Positions 54,982 to 63,793 of a stretch of DNA of 64,000 nt are shown here, piece after piece; position 1 is the first letter of the stretch; each line of letters starts with the position of its first letter. Origin of the DNA: JAWPMT01 sp965267435 (lineage in GTDB: Bacteria > Bacteroidota > Bacteroidia > Cytophagales > Cyclobacteriaceae); NCBI GenBank assembly GCA_965267435.1, contig OZ253960.1, forward strand, positions 1,364,001 through 1,428,000, written 5' to 3'. The position numbers and the translations under genes were made by a program. The notes beneath the pieces were generated by a model. The model saw only the letters and a list, made by a program, of their open reading frames with translations. It was not told where the DNA came from and did not search any database.

Positions 54982-56211
54982 ATGATGAAGACCTTCCAAA
55001 AAATAGCGGCGACCTTAAGCCTCGTAGGCCCCGGCCTGTTCCTCATCGGCTACAACATTGGCACAGGTAGCGTCACCACCATGGCCAAGACGGGGGCCGA
55101 GCACGGCATGAGCTTATTCTGGGCTCTGGTGCTCTCTTGTGTCTTTACGTTCGTACTGATGGTCGCCTATGGCAAGGTCACTTTGGTCACGGGACATACT
55201 GCTCTTTACAACATCAGGAAGGCCTTTCGGTATGGCTGGCTGTTAGCATTGTACATCATCATAGCACTGATCATTGGGGAATTATTGGCGCTCATGGGCG
55301 TGATGGGGATCGTGGCCGACCTGGTCCAGGAAGGGATCAGGCTCGCTTCCGGAGCGGTCATTCACACTGGATGGATTGTGTCGTTCTTTGCGGCCCTGAT
55401 TTGTGTCTTTCTTTGGTATGGTGCCTATCGATCCTTCGAAAGGGCACTCACTGTGTTGGTCATCCTCATGGGCCTTTCGTTCATCGTCGTATTCCTTATG
55501 GTCAAGCCCTCTCTTTCGACACTTGCTTCCGGGATGGTCCCCAGCATTCCGGATACCCCGGGGGCCTTTGGGCTCGTCGCGGCCATCGCGGGGACTACAT
55601 GCTCAGCGGCCGTCTTCATCATGAGGAGCACCGTAGTTACTGAGAAAGGGTGGACGATCAAAGACCTGAAAACGGAAAAGAAGGACGCGTTTGTCTCAGC
55701 TACTATGATGCTCTTCCTCAGCGGTGTTATCATGGCCGTAGGCGCGGGGACCCTGCATGTGATGGGCCTGAAGCTGGACAATACCGTCGACATGATCCAG
55801 CTGTTTGAGCCTATCGGTGGAACCGTATCGTCCTATATCCTGATCCTCGGTATTGCCGGCGCTGGATTGTCGACGATCTTTCCAATTGTCTTGATCGCAC
55901 CATGGCTGATAGCGGACTATTCGGGGACACCGAGAAACATTCATTCTACGCAGTCCAGGATACTCATTTTGGGTGCGATGGTCTTTGCCTTTGGTTCTGT
56001 CTTCCTGGAGGAAAGGCCTCCGGCACTCATGATCTTTTCACAGGCGTTTCAAGCCTGCATCTTGCCAGCTGTGACCATCCCCATATTTGTGTTGATCAAC
56101 CGGAAAGAACTGATGTCGGAACACAGGGCAAGCCAGAGAATGAATATGGGTATTGTGCTGGTAATCGTGTTCTCACTGGTCACTACCTGGTTTGCCTTGA
56201 TAGACTTCTAA
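54982..56211 (+). CDS. Nramp-fold transporter lacking the canonical metal-binding motifs
   Basis: The 409-residue inner-membrane protein has about eleven transmembrane helices. The start at 54982 (MMKTFQKIAATLSLVGPGLF) is preferred; an open frame from 54742 runs back into the nagA gene and is not credible. In true Nramp metal transporters helix 1 carries D-P-G-N and helix 6 carries M-P-H. Here helix 1 reads GYNIGTGSVTT (residues 23-33) and helix 6 reads AGTTCSAAVFIMRS (203-216), so the metal-ligand Asp, Asn and Met are missing. The fold is of the LeuT/APC type, which transports many organic solutes. In this operon an amino-sugar derivative is the natural candidate substrate; that is inference. 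Confidence 0.88.
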   Translation: MMKTFQKIAATLSLVGPGLFLIGYNIGTGSVTTMAKTGAEHGMSLFWALVLSCVFTFVLMVAYGKVTLVTGHTALYNIRKAFRYGWLLALYIIIALIIGELLALMGVMGIVADLVQEGIRLASGAVIHTGWIVSFFAALICVFLWYGAYRSFERALTVLVILMGLSFIVVFLMVKPSLSTLASGMVPSIPDTPGAFGLVAAIAGTTCSAAVFIMRSTVVTEKGWTIKDLKTEKKDAFVSATMMLFLSGVIMAVGAGTLHVMGLKLDNTVDMIQLFEPIGGTVSSYILILGIAGAGLSTIFPIVLIAPWLIADYSGTPRNIHSTQSRILILGAMVFAFGSVFLEERPPALMIFSQAFQACILPAVTIPIFVLINRKELMSEHRASQRMNMGIVLVIVFSLVTTWFALIDF

Positions 56212-56214
56212 GTC

Positions 56215-56985
56215 ATGAGAAAAACACTGAAAGCTGAAAAAATGAATGTGGCGATCTATCCCGATGCCAGGGAGATGGGAGAGGCCGCCTCTGACTTCGT
56301 GGTAGAGAAGCTGACCAAGGCCATCGACGAGAGGGGCAGGACTCATTTGATATTGGCGACTGGGGCGTCGCAGTTTGCTTTTCTTGAGGCACTGCAACAG
56401 AGGTCCATTGACTGGAGTAAGGTCATTGTTTTTCACCTCGATGAATACAAGGACCTACCCGACACGCATCCGGCTAGCTTTCGCAAATACCTGAGGGAAA
56501 GGATCCTGGACGCTGTTCAGCCTCAACAGATCTTCTTCCTCAATGGTGACGCCGAGGACATAAATGCTGAGATGCAGCGCTACGAAACTGAATTAAAGAA
56601 GCACCTCATCGATATCGCGTGTATTGGCATTGGAGAGAATGGGCATATCGCCTTCAACGACCCACCGGTTGCCGATTTCGACGATCCAAAACTCGTGAAG
56701 CTAGTCGAACTGGATGACGCTTGCAGGCAGCAACAGTTGGGAGAGGGGTGGTTTCCTACAATGGAGGATGTGCCCCGGGAGGCACTGACATTGACCATCC
56801 CCGCGATCATGGCGAGCAAGAGTATTAGCTGTTTTGTCCCCGATGCGCGAAAAGCCGACGCCGTACACAGCGCCATATATGGTGACATCAGCACTTCGTG
56901 TCCCGCATCGATTCTGAGGACGCATCCAGATACTACTTTGTTCCTGGACGTGGCGGCAGCAAGTAAGCTCGATGAACCGGGCTGA
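56215..56985 (+). CDS. nagB: Glucosamine-6-phosphate deaminase/isomerase family protein
   Basis: The 256-residue cytoplasmic protein (ATG 56215, 3 bp after the previous stop; an internal ATG at 56242 is possible) belongs to the NagB/6-phosphogluconolactonase fold. It shows LILATGASQFAFLEAL, the catalytic HLDEYKDLP, and GIGENGHIAFNDPPVADF. In Escherichia coli NagB the last motif ends FNEP; here the Glu is Asp, as in a distinct NagB-like subfamily. It would convert glucosamine-6-phosphate, or a close analogue, to a keto-sugar phosphate and ammonia. Cotranscription with a NagA homologue supports an amino-sugar pathway, but substrate identity is not certain. Confidence 0.9.
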   Translation: MRKTLKAEKMNVAIYPDAREMGEAASDFVVEKLTKAIDERGRTHLILATGASQFAFLEALQQRSIDWSKVIVFHLDEYKDLPDTHPASFRKYLRERILDAVQPQQIFFLNGDAEDINAEMQRYETELKKHLIDIACIGIGENGHIAFNDPPVADFDDPKLVKLVELDDACRQQQLGEGWFPTMEDVPREALTLTIPAIMASKSISCFVPDARKADAVHSAIYGDISTSCPASILRTHPDTTLFLDVAAASKLDEPG

Positions 56986-57044
56986 AGAGTCAGCGCTGTG
57001 GATGGGATATATTTACTCCATTAACACCCTTGCCGCACTTAGCT

Positions 57045-59087
57045 ATGAGAGAATTATTGGTTGTTTTCTTTTGCATTTCGGCTGAATTGCTCGCAGCCCA
57101 AGTTCAACAAACCTTTCGCATAATTACCAATGACGAAGGGCATCGGGTAGCTGTCACTCACGAGGGTGAGGACTTAGTCATATCTCCGGAAGAAGGACTG
57201 TGGTCCATTGGTCAAGGCTGGCGAGAAGATTGGCCCATTTCATGGGCACACGCCAAGGCCGAAGAAATCGAGGAAGTGGATGATTGGCGCATACTACGTG
57301 GCAAATTGCTTCTGGACAATGGTGAGCTGCATTTTCAAGATGCCTATCGCAACCAAAATGGACTCATCAAATGTGTGCGGAGATTCGAATGGAAGGGTGA
57401 TGAAGCGCTGGACAGCGTTACATTGTCCATCAGGTGGCAAGTCATTGCCAAGGAGCCAGAGGCGTTGCTTCCCGGTATCCTTTATTACGGAAATCCCTCT
57501 GGCGAGAAAAATGGAAGCCATAAGGTACCAACCTATCATGGCCTGCCTTCCGAGCTGGCCCTATTCGAAGAACATCGTTACCCTATGCCGTTCGCCAGTC
57601 TTGAATGGGAAAGAGACGAGCAGCACTGGGGAGCAGCATTGCACACGCTGCCTAGCCCTGTAAATGGTGGGAACAAGGACGACCAGTGGTGGTCACTGGG
57701 AGTTCAAACCGATGGCGATGGGACGGAGTTGGTACTGCTATCTGGTCCGGTTGGCTATAACAATGAGAAGGGAGTTGTCAAAGGCCTCCAGTCAAAAGCA
57801 ATGCGATATTCCGATACCTTTCTGAGCATGGAACCCGGTGATGTTATCGAGAAAACATTCTACCTGGAGGCTTACCCCGTACAAGCGAAAGGGTCGGGAT
57901 TTCAGCACCCGGTCTACAGTTCAATTAGCCTGTTCAAACCCTTTTACATGGAGGATCTGCCGACCGTAGACGACATCATTGAAGCCAAGTATCGCTTCGC
58001 CAAATCCCGGTGGATAGAAGGCCAGAGATATGCCGGATTCAACATGTATCCTGAATTTGCCAAACAGCGAATTGTCTTGGGCTGGGCGGGACAGTCGGAA
58101 GCGCCAATATATGCGTTGCAAGTGCTTGCAGGACGCCTGCAGGACAACAACATCTGGACTATGGTGCAAAAGGCCATGGACCATATCGTAACCTCGCCAA
58201 TAAGTGATTCTGGTTTTCCGGTAAGGTACGAGGTGGAGACAGGTGAATGGCATAGCCCTGATCCGGTCTCGGAGGGACAGGCACTCAACAACATTGCGCT
58301 CGCCATTAAGGTGGCCCGCACTCACAAGCAACTGGAAATAGCAGAGTGGGAAAGATTTCTAAACCAGGCGATCGGCGTCCACGCAAAAAGGATCCTTTCC
58401 GAGGAGTGGCGCCCGAGGAATACCGCCGAAGCATTCTATATCTCACCCTTGCTGCTATCGGCCAGTCTTTTTGACAATGTCGAATATCGCGAGGCGGCAT
58501 TGAAGGCCGCAGACTATTACGGTGAGCGGCACATTGATATGGACGAACCCTATTGGGGTGGTACACTTGATGCCACATGCGAAGACAAGGAAGGCGCATG
58601 GGGTGCGTTTCAGGGGTTCCTTGCAGCTTATGAACTGACCCAACAGGAGAAATACCTGGGTTGGGCCAAACATGCGGGCGATGTAGTATTGACTTACACG
58701 GTCGTATGGGACATCCCTTTGCCTGCCGGAAGGATGTCCGACCACCTCTTCAAGACCCGGGGGTGGACGGGCGTCTCACCCCAGAATCAACACCTGGATG
58801 TTTATGGCGTATTGATAGCCCCATCCATCTACCGGCTAGGGGAACTGATTGGAAAAGCCGACCTGCAGAAACTGGCCATGGTCATGTATCGAAGCTGTGG
58901 CCAAATGATCGACCCCTATGGCGCACACGGCGAGCAACTGCAACAAACCAATTTTGCTCAAAGCGGAAAGATGTCGGACGTCTATGAATTGCGTGGAGGT
59001 TACTCGGAATCGTGGACGGTCTTTTGGATCACGGCCCACTTCCTGCATGCGGCAGCACAATTTGAAGAAATGGGGGTGAGATTTTGA
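57045..59087 (+). CDS. Exported protein of six-hairpin-glycosidase-like build
   Basis: The 680-residue protein starts at ATG 57045 (MRELLVVFFCISAELLAAQ), with a clear signal peptide; a TTG at 57030 would add five residues. Residues about 25-300 are beta-rich and the last 370 residues are helical with repeated aromatic segments (RYAGFNMYPEFAKQRIVLG, YWGGTLDATCEDKEGAWGAF, GGYSESWTVFWITAHF), the pattern of an (alpha/alpha)6 barrel preceded by a beta sandwich. I cannot assign a glycoside hydrolase or lyase family. It lies 59 bp after nagB and is probably the last gene of the amino-sugar operon, which suggests it releases or processes the sugar outside the inner membrane. Confidence 0.75.
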   Translation: MRELLVVFFCISAELLAAQVQQTFRIITNDEGHRVAVTHEGEDLVISPEEGLWSIGQGWREDWPISWAHAKAEEIEEVDDWRILRGKLLLDNGELHFQDAYRNQNGLIKCVRRFEWKGDEALDSVTLSIRWQVIAKEPEALLPGILYYGNPSGEKNGSHKVPTYHGLPSELALFEEHRYPMPFASLEWERDEQHWGAALHTLPSPVNGGNKDDQWWSLGVQTDGDGTELVLLSGPVGYNNEKGVVKGLQSKAMRYSDTFLSMEPGDVIEKTFYLEAYPVQAKGSGFQHPVYSSISLFKPFYMEDLPTVDDIIEAKYRFAKSRWIEGQRYAGFNMYPEFAKQRIVLGWAGQSEAPIYALQVLAGRLQDNNIWTMVQKAMDHIVTSPISDSGFPVRYEVETGEWHSPDPVSEGQALNNIALAIKVARTHKQLEIAEWERFLNQAIGVHAKRILSEEWRPRNTAEAFYISPLLLSASLFDNVEYREAALKAADYYGERHIDMDEPYWGGTLDATCEDKEGAWGAFQGFLAAYELTQQEKYLGWAKHAGDVVLTYTVVWDIPLPAGRMSDHLFKTRGWTGVSPQNQHLDVYGVLIAPSIYRLGELIGKADLQKLAMVMYRSCGQMIDPYGAHGEQLQQTNFAQSGKMSDVYELRGGYSESWTVFWITAHFLHAAAQFEEMGVRF

Positions 59088-59188
59088 CGTAGTCTTATCG
59101 TTTTCAGACTTCCTTTTAGCTGACTTGGAATAGATTACATAAGTCTTGCCTAGTGTTTGTGTTGCAATTACACATAACTCATTGGCAT

Positions 59189-59196
59189 TATATTTG
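59189..59196 (+). promoter_or_regulatory. Candidate Bacteroidota-type -7 promoter element
   Basis: TATATTTG matches the consensus TAnnTTTG exactly and lies 26 bp before the ATG at 59223. A TTG at 59162-59164 is 24 bp upstream, slightly longer than the usual spacing to the -33 element. Confidence 0.4.
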
Positions 59197-59222
59197 AAGA
59201 AATCTATCCATACGCTGATACT

Positions 59223-59846
59223 ATGAATTGGGAATTCACAACGGCACAGAGAATCAGAACAGGCGCTGCGTTGGCAGTTGTATTCTTGTTGATCATGACC
59301 ACCAACGTGATCGACAGCCACCACTTTACCATTGTCCAAAACAGTCTTACGAGCGTATATGAAGATCGACTGCTGGCTAAGAATTACCTCTACAAGATCT
59401 CACGCCAAATGCAGATCAAAAGAGAGATACTACAGGACATGGATCCTGACCAGGAAGCGATCTTCATTAATCGCACAGCGAATGATTCCATCCGTGTCTT
59501 GATTGATAAATATGCAGCCACCAATCCCTCCGGAAGAGCATCGAGACTATTTGAATCCCTGCAAAAGGATCTTACGAGTCTTCTGAGTTATGAGGAAGAC
59601 TTCGATGAAGGCGAAGCCATCAACGCAGAATTGCCCTCACTATCGAGCACGGACCACTACTATTCCGCGATTTTCAAAGACCTCGATGACCTATCAGAGA
59701 TCCAGGTAGGAGAAGGAAAGCGTGAGGTCGACTTTTCCAATAGGTCCATTGACAACAGCAACTTCATTGCAAAGCTTGAAATTGGTGCTTTGATCTTGAT
59801 TGGCATCGTGCTCCAGGTGTTGATATTCGTAAGGCCACTCAAATAG
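59223..59846 (+). CDS. Membrane protein with four-helix-bundle chemoreceptor-like sensor domain, no output domain
   Basis: The 207-residue protein has an N-terminal transmembrane helix (about 13-30), a long helical periplasmic domain (about 35-180) and a second helix near the C-terminus (about 185-203), ending in FVRPLK. The pattern, with SVYEDRLLAKNYLYKISRQM close behind the first helix, resembles the 4HB_MCP sensor domain of chemoreceptors and kinases. The HAMP and signalling parts that should follow are absent; the frame stops only four residues after the second helix. It could be a free-standing sensor or a truncated receptor. Neighbouring genes give no further clue. Confidence 0.75.
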   Translation: MNWEFTTAQRIRTGAALAVVFLLIMTTNVIDSHHFTIVQNSLTSVYEDRLLAKNYLYKISRQMQIKREILQDMDPDQEAIFINRTANDSIRVLIDKYAATNPSGRASRLFESLQKDLTSLLSYEEDFDEGEAINAELPSLSSTDHYYSAIFKDLDDLSEIQVGEGKREVDFSNRSIDNSNFIAKLEIGALILIGIVLQVLIFVRPLK

Positions 59847-59876
59847 CTGCTTACACACTCTCGTCACCGAAGGTTC

Positions 59877-60314
59877 TTAGCGGCCGGACTTTACCTTCTT
59901 TTTCAGGTACTTCAGCACTTTGTCGTAGTCGCTATTTTCCTGGTTGCTCAGGTGTAGCTTCTTGCCGCCAGTCAATCGTATCGTCAACCGCTTGTAAGTA
60001 CTGCTTTTCCGTTTGATCACCGTCTCTTCCCACGCTGCTACCTCCGAAATCTTGTGCTTCTTCTTGGGGCCGAACGGATACTGGTAGGTAAGTCGATCAT
60101 TTCCCAGTGTCAGGGTCATCGCCGAGAAGTAGCTTTTGGACGCCACGATGATACCAATGACCAGGAGCGTGGGGACCAGTATCAACTTGGCCATGAAATA
60201 GCTGGACGGGTCGGTGATGAGACCGGCGAGGATCCATCCATCCACTGCAAGGGTGAGGATGATAAACAGACCCACAGCAAACAGGGCATTGGATCGGGGA
60301 CGGGATTGTATCAT
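59877..60314 (-). CDS. Small membrane protein with PH-like cytoplasmic domain
   Basis: A 145-residue protein with two N-terminal transmembrane helices (about 10-33 and 39-64: ALFAVGLFIILTLAVDGWIL, LILVPTLLVIGIIVASKSYF) followed by a basic beta-rich domain (MTLTLGNDRLTYQYPFGPKK ... KRLTIRLTGGKKLHLSNQE). This arrangement resembles small bacterial PH-domain (bPH2/DUF304-like) membrane proteins of unknown function. It is convergent with the upstream 4HB gene (30 bp between stops) and 103 bp downstream of the TPR regulator gene. Confidence 0.7.
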   Translation of the reverse strand: MIQSRPRSNALFAVGLFIILTLAVDGWILAGLITDPSSYFMAKLILVPTLLVIGIIVASKSYFSAMTLTLGNDRLTYQYPFGPKKKHKISEVAAWEETVIKRKSSTYKRLTIRLTGGKKLHLSNQENSDYDKVLKYLKKKVKSGR

Positions 60315-60417
60315 TTCCTGTCAAAGATATTCTTGCTTTGAAAGAATTTAATAAGCCTTCCATTGCATTGCAATGGGCTACCCTCATTCAGAGCTTGCAT
60401 TCGCCCCATTCAGACAA

Positions 60418-62103
60418 TCAAAACTTCATGAGAAACGAGCCAAGGTTTTGATCTCTTGCCAGCCCTAATTTTGACCGGAGCCGCGAACGAGCCGTTTTCA
60501 CACTATCGGATTCGATACCCAGGATAGACGCTGTTTCCTTGATGGAGAGATTCATCTTGATCAAAGCAGCCAACCTCAGCTCATTGACCGTCAGGTCACC
60601 GAACTCAGCCTGCATCTTCTTGAAGAAGTCGAAATGTACCCTTTCGAAATAAACCCTGAAATTCTCCCATTCGCGGTCACTACGTCGCTGATCGTTGACA
60701 ATCCGTTGCAGTGCAGAGGTCTCTCTTTTGACACCCTCCAGGGAGCTTTGTCTCTTGATTTTCTTGGACAGAAGATCGAGTTCATCCATCATTTGCTGCT
60801 TCTTGATCAGATTGACTGTGAACAAACTCAGCTCATTATTCTTGGTCTCGATCTCGTTTTCCAGCTGGGCTTGCCGGACAATCTGCAACTCCCGGTCTGA
60901 TTTGCGTCGCCTGTTTTGGAACCACAACATTACGAACAAGAAAACCACGCAAATGACCAGCAGTGTCAACTGAAAGAACAAGAGTCGTTTGTCTTTCTCC
61001 AGAATCGCGATGTCCTTGACGCGCAGTTGCAACTCCCGCTGCTTGTCCCTTAACTGGAACCCGGCTTGAAGCTGTGCAAGCTCAGTCTGCTGCCGCTCTT
61101 CCAGCACCTCGATATAGAGTCCGTCAGCGAGCCGATCATACTCCTCAGCCTTGGCTATGTTACCAGCCCGTCGCTCAGATCGGGCCCACCGCACATAGGC
61201 AGCTGATTGCACGCCTTTCGCTTTAGCGGAGTCTGCAATGTTGACTGCCAGGGCATAATAGGTCCTTGCCGTGTCGAAGAGCTCGTAATTCCTATAGAGA
61301 TTGCCCATGTTGATGTAGCTGAATGCCAGGTTGAAGAGATCACGATTGGCCAATTTGATGTTAATCGACTGCTGGTAGTAGCGTTTCGCTCCTTCGAAGT
61401 CCGAGTCCCGCTCCAAAGCCAGGATACCTAGGTTCCCATAAGTCACTCCCAAGCCCGCCAGATCCTTGATCTCCTGTCTGATCTCCAGCGCCATATGGTA
61501 GTATTTGCTAGCGCTATCGTAGTGATTCCCCTCAATGTAGACAGAACCAATATTATTCAGCGTCATTCCCTTTGTTTTCAAGTCACGAGCATTCACCGCC
61601 ATGGACCTGTACAGCACCGCCAAAGCGCTATCCATTTGGTTCAATTCCTTGTATATGTTACCGAGAAGGTTGAGTGCCACCGCCATTCTTGTTGAATCAC
61701 TCAAGTCGTGATAGAGGTTATGCGCATGCCATCCAGATTCCAGGGCTTTGGGGAGATTGCTGCGTGTTCTATTAAGTGCTGCAATGTTGAGGTAGGCGCC
61801 TGCTTCCCCTCGTGAATAGCCCAGCGCAAGGCTCCGGTCCAATGCCCGCTCACCAAATTGCTCCGCAACTGCTGGGTACGAAGTTGTGTATTGATCAGCG
61901 ACGCTATTTAAGCTATCAATTTCCAGTTCAGTGTCGCAGGGAATCGTCTCAAAAACGGACGTCAGTCTATCAAGCTCCGATGTCTGCGACCAGGAGTCAA
62001 TAGCTGTTACCATCACCAGAAAGAACGTCCCGATAACGTGCAAAAAGCAATGGCTCCTGCAAGTTCTATTTCTCTTGTGATTCAATAAGTGCCCGAAATA
62101 CAT
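60418..62103 (-). CDS. TPR-repeat membrane protein with LuxR-like C-terminal helix-turn-helix
   Basis: The 561-residue protein has an N-terminal hydrophobic signal region with a long basic n-region (HVIGTFFLVMVTAIDSWSQ). About seven TPR repeats follow (about 85-330), e.g. ALNLLGNIYKELNQMDSALA and AFSYINMGNLYRNYELFDTA. A transmembrane helix is at about 375-397 (LTLLVICVVFLFVMLWF), then a coiled coil, and at the end a LuxR-type helix-turn-helix (LTVNELRLAALIKMNLSIKE, SILGIESDSVKTARSRLRSK). The TPRs would lie in the periplasm and the DNA-binding domain in the cytoplasm. This is a common Bacteroidota architecture; target genes are unknown. It is divergent from the glutaminase gene, which could be one. 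Confidence 0.88.
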   Translation of the reverse strand: MYFGHLLNHKRNRTCRSHCFLHVIGTFFLVMVTAIDSWSQTSELDRLTSVFETIPCDTELEIDSLNSVADQYTTSYPAVAEQFGERALDRSLALGYSRGEAGAYLNIAALNRTRSNLPKALESGWHAHNLYHDLSDSTRMAVALNLLGNIYKELNQMDSALAVLYRSMAVNARDLKTKGMTLNNIGSVYIEGNHYDSASKYYHMALEIRQEIKDLAGLGVTYGNLGILALERDSDFEGAKRYYQQSINIKLANRDLFNLAFSYINMGNLYRNYELFDTARTYYALAVNIADSAKAKGVQSAAYVRWARSERRAGNIAKAEEYDRLADGLYIEVLEERQQTELAQLQAGFQLRDKQRELQLRVKDIAILEKDKRLLFFQLTLLVICVVFLFVMLWFQNRRRKSDRELQIVRQAQLENEIETKNNELSLFTVNLIKKQQMMDELDLLSKKIKRQSSLEGVKRETSALQRIVNDQRRSDREWENFRVYFERVHFDFFKKMQAEFGDLTVNELRLAALIKMNLSIKETASILGIESDSVKTARSRLRSKLGLARDQNLGSFLMKF

Positions 62104-62312
62104 GCTGTCCTCATCCTCTGAATCGTAGTACTAAGTAACTCATTTATAGCCATTTAATTTCTCAATGTCCACTTATTGTTATCCTCCTTTTCGGCGCTTG
62201 TACACTTTTCACTAACCTGATTTTTCGACGCTCCCGCAACCATAGTCGTTCCCTCATCCCGTCAACATGTAATTCAGGTGTCAACCATTGATACCGCCAA
62301 AACGAAGATAGA

Positions 62313-63761
62313 ATGAAACGCAACGCAAAAGCAAAGTTACCCACAGAGGTATCTGACCAGGAAGTGAACTTGTTACTGGAGCCACCAGTGGTCCCAACAC
62401 CAAACGGCACTGCCGCGAATGGTCATCACTCGGAGCGCGAGGACCTGGAAACTGTCAGGAAATCTCTAAAAGGTGAACTCATCCTGCCGGACTTCGAAGG
62501 TTTCAGAAACGACATCTCTGAGATATATGAAATGGTTCGTCAGAACAATGCCGGGGCAGTGGCTTCCTATATCCCTCAGCTCGCGACAGTAGATCCCAAA
62601 TTGTTTGCGGTATCCCTGTGCACCGTCGATGGACAGGAGGTCAGCTTTGGGGATCATCAGACAAAATTCAGTCTACAATCAACGCACAAACCCATCAACT
62701 ATGCGATTGCCCTTGAGGAGTTGGGTGCAGAGGAAGTGCATCAACACATTGGCAAAGAGCCCAGCGGCGCTTCATTCAATGAACTTACGTTGAACAGGCT
62801 CGGCCTGCCGCACAATCCACTTATCAATGCCGGTGCCATCATGTGTGCGGCACTCATCATGCGAGACCTTCAGGCCGCCGACAAGTTCGAAAGGCTGCAG
62901 GCCATTCATGAGCGGCTTCATGCTTACGGACGACCGTCATTCAACAACTCCATCTACCTATCTGAGCGTGAGACTGCTGACCGCAATTATGCGTTGGCTT
63001 ATTTCATGAGGGAGAACGGGGCCTTCCCCGGAGGAACGGATATCCCCTCTGTGATGGACTTTTACTTTCAGTGTTGCTCCATGGAGTCCACCTCTAAACA
63101 AATGGCCCGTATTGCAGCGACGTACGCCAATTCGGGCATCAATCCCTTCACCAACGAGCGCGTCTTTGGGTCCCAAACTGTGAAGAGCTGCCTGACGATG
63201 ATGAACACCTCAGGCATGTATGACTTCTCAGGAGAGTTTGCCTTCACAATAGGCCTGCCGGCCAAAAGTGGCGTGTCCGGTGCCATCTGGATTGTCGTGC
63301 CCAATGTCATGGGCATTTGCATCTACTCGCCATTGCTGGATGGGAATGGCAATAGTGTGAGGGGCATCCAGTTTGCCACGGAGTTGTTGAAGAGATTCAA
63401 CTTCCACACCTACGACTCTCTTAATCACGAGCAGGACGGTAAGAAGGATCCACGACGCAAGAAGTACCAGACCAAGGCCACAGAGGTCATGCAGCTCATC
63501 TTCGCCGCATCAGCTGGGGACATCAATGAGGTGAAAAGAATACACAACGAGGGCACCTCTGTCAACGACGCCGATTACGATGGGCGAACAGCCCTTCATC
63601 TGGCCGCGGCGGAGAATCACCTGGAAGTCGTGCGCTACTTGATCGCCCACGGCGCCAGGACCCAAGCCAAAGACAGATGGGGTGGGACCCCGGTCACAGA
63701 TGCCAAGCGGGCCGGACACAACGAGATCATCCAGGCCATCAAGGACTTGCAGGAAAAATAA
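62313..63761 (+). CDS. glsA: Glutaminase A with C-terminal ankyrin repeats
   Basis: The 482-residue cytoplasmic protein hydrolyses glutamine to glutamate and ammonia. The serine-dependent beta-lactamase-like fold has the S-x-x-K catalytic pair at Ser123/Lys126 (FSLQSTHKPINYAIAL), LNRLGLPHNPLINAGAI, and a late VSGAIWIVVPNVMGICIYSP. Residues about 390-482 form three ankyrin repeats (DYDGRTALHLAAAENHLEVV, DRWGGTPVTDAKRAGHNEII). The order glutaminase plus ankyrin is that of animal mitochondrial glutaminase (GLS); most bacterial GlsA proteins end after the catalytic domain at about 310 residues. The N-terminal 50 residues are disordered-looking. An ammonium transporter gene follows after 32 bp. 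Confidence 0.95.
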   Translation: MKRNAKAKLPTEVSDQEVNLLLEPPVVPTPNGTAANGHHSEREDLETVRKSLKGELILPDFEGFRNDISEIYEMVRQNNAGAVASYIPQLATVDPKLFAVSLCTVDGQEVSFGDHQTKFSLQSTHKPINYAIALEELGAEEVHQHIGKEPSGASFNELTLNRLGLPHNPLINAGAIMCAALIMRDLQAADKFERLQAIHERLHAYGRPSFNNSIYLSERETADRNYALAYFMRENGAFPGGTDIPSVMDFYFQCCSMESTSKQMARIAATYANSGINPFTNERVFGSQTVKSCLTMMNTSGMYDFSGEFAFTIGLPAKSGVSGAIWIVVPNVMGICIYSPLLDGNGNSVRGIQFATELLKRFNFHTYDSLNHEQDGKKDPRRKKYQTKATEVMQLIFAASAGDINEVKRIHNEGTSVNDADYDGRTALHLAAAENHLEVVRYLIAHGARTQAKDRWGGTPVTDAKRAGHNEIIQAIKDLQEK

Positions 63762-63793
63762 ACACCGCAAATACACAAACACACACGATAATT

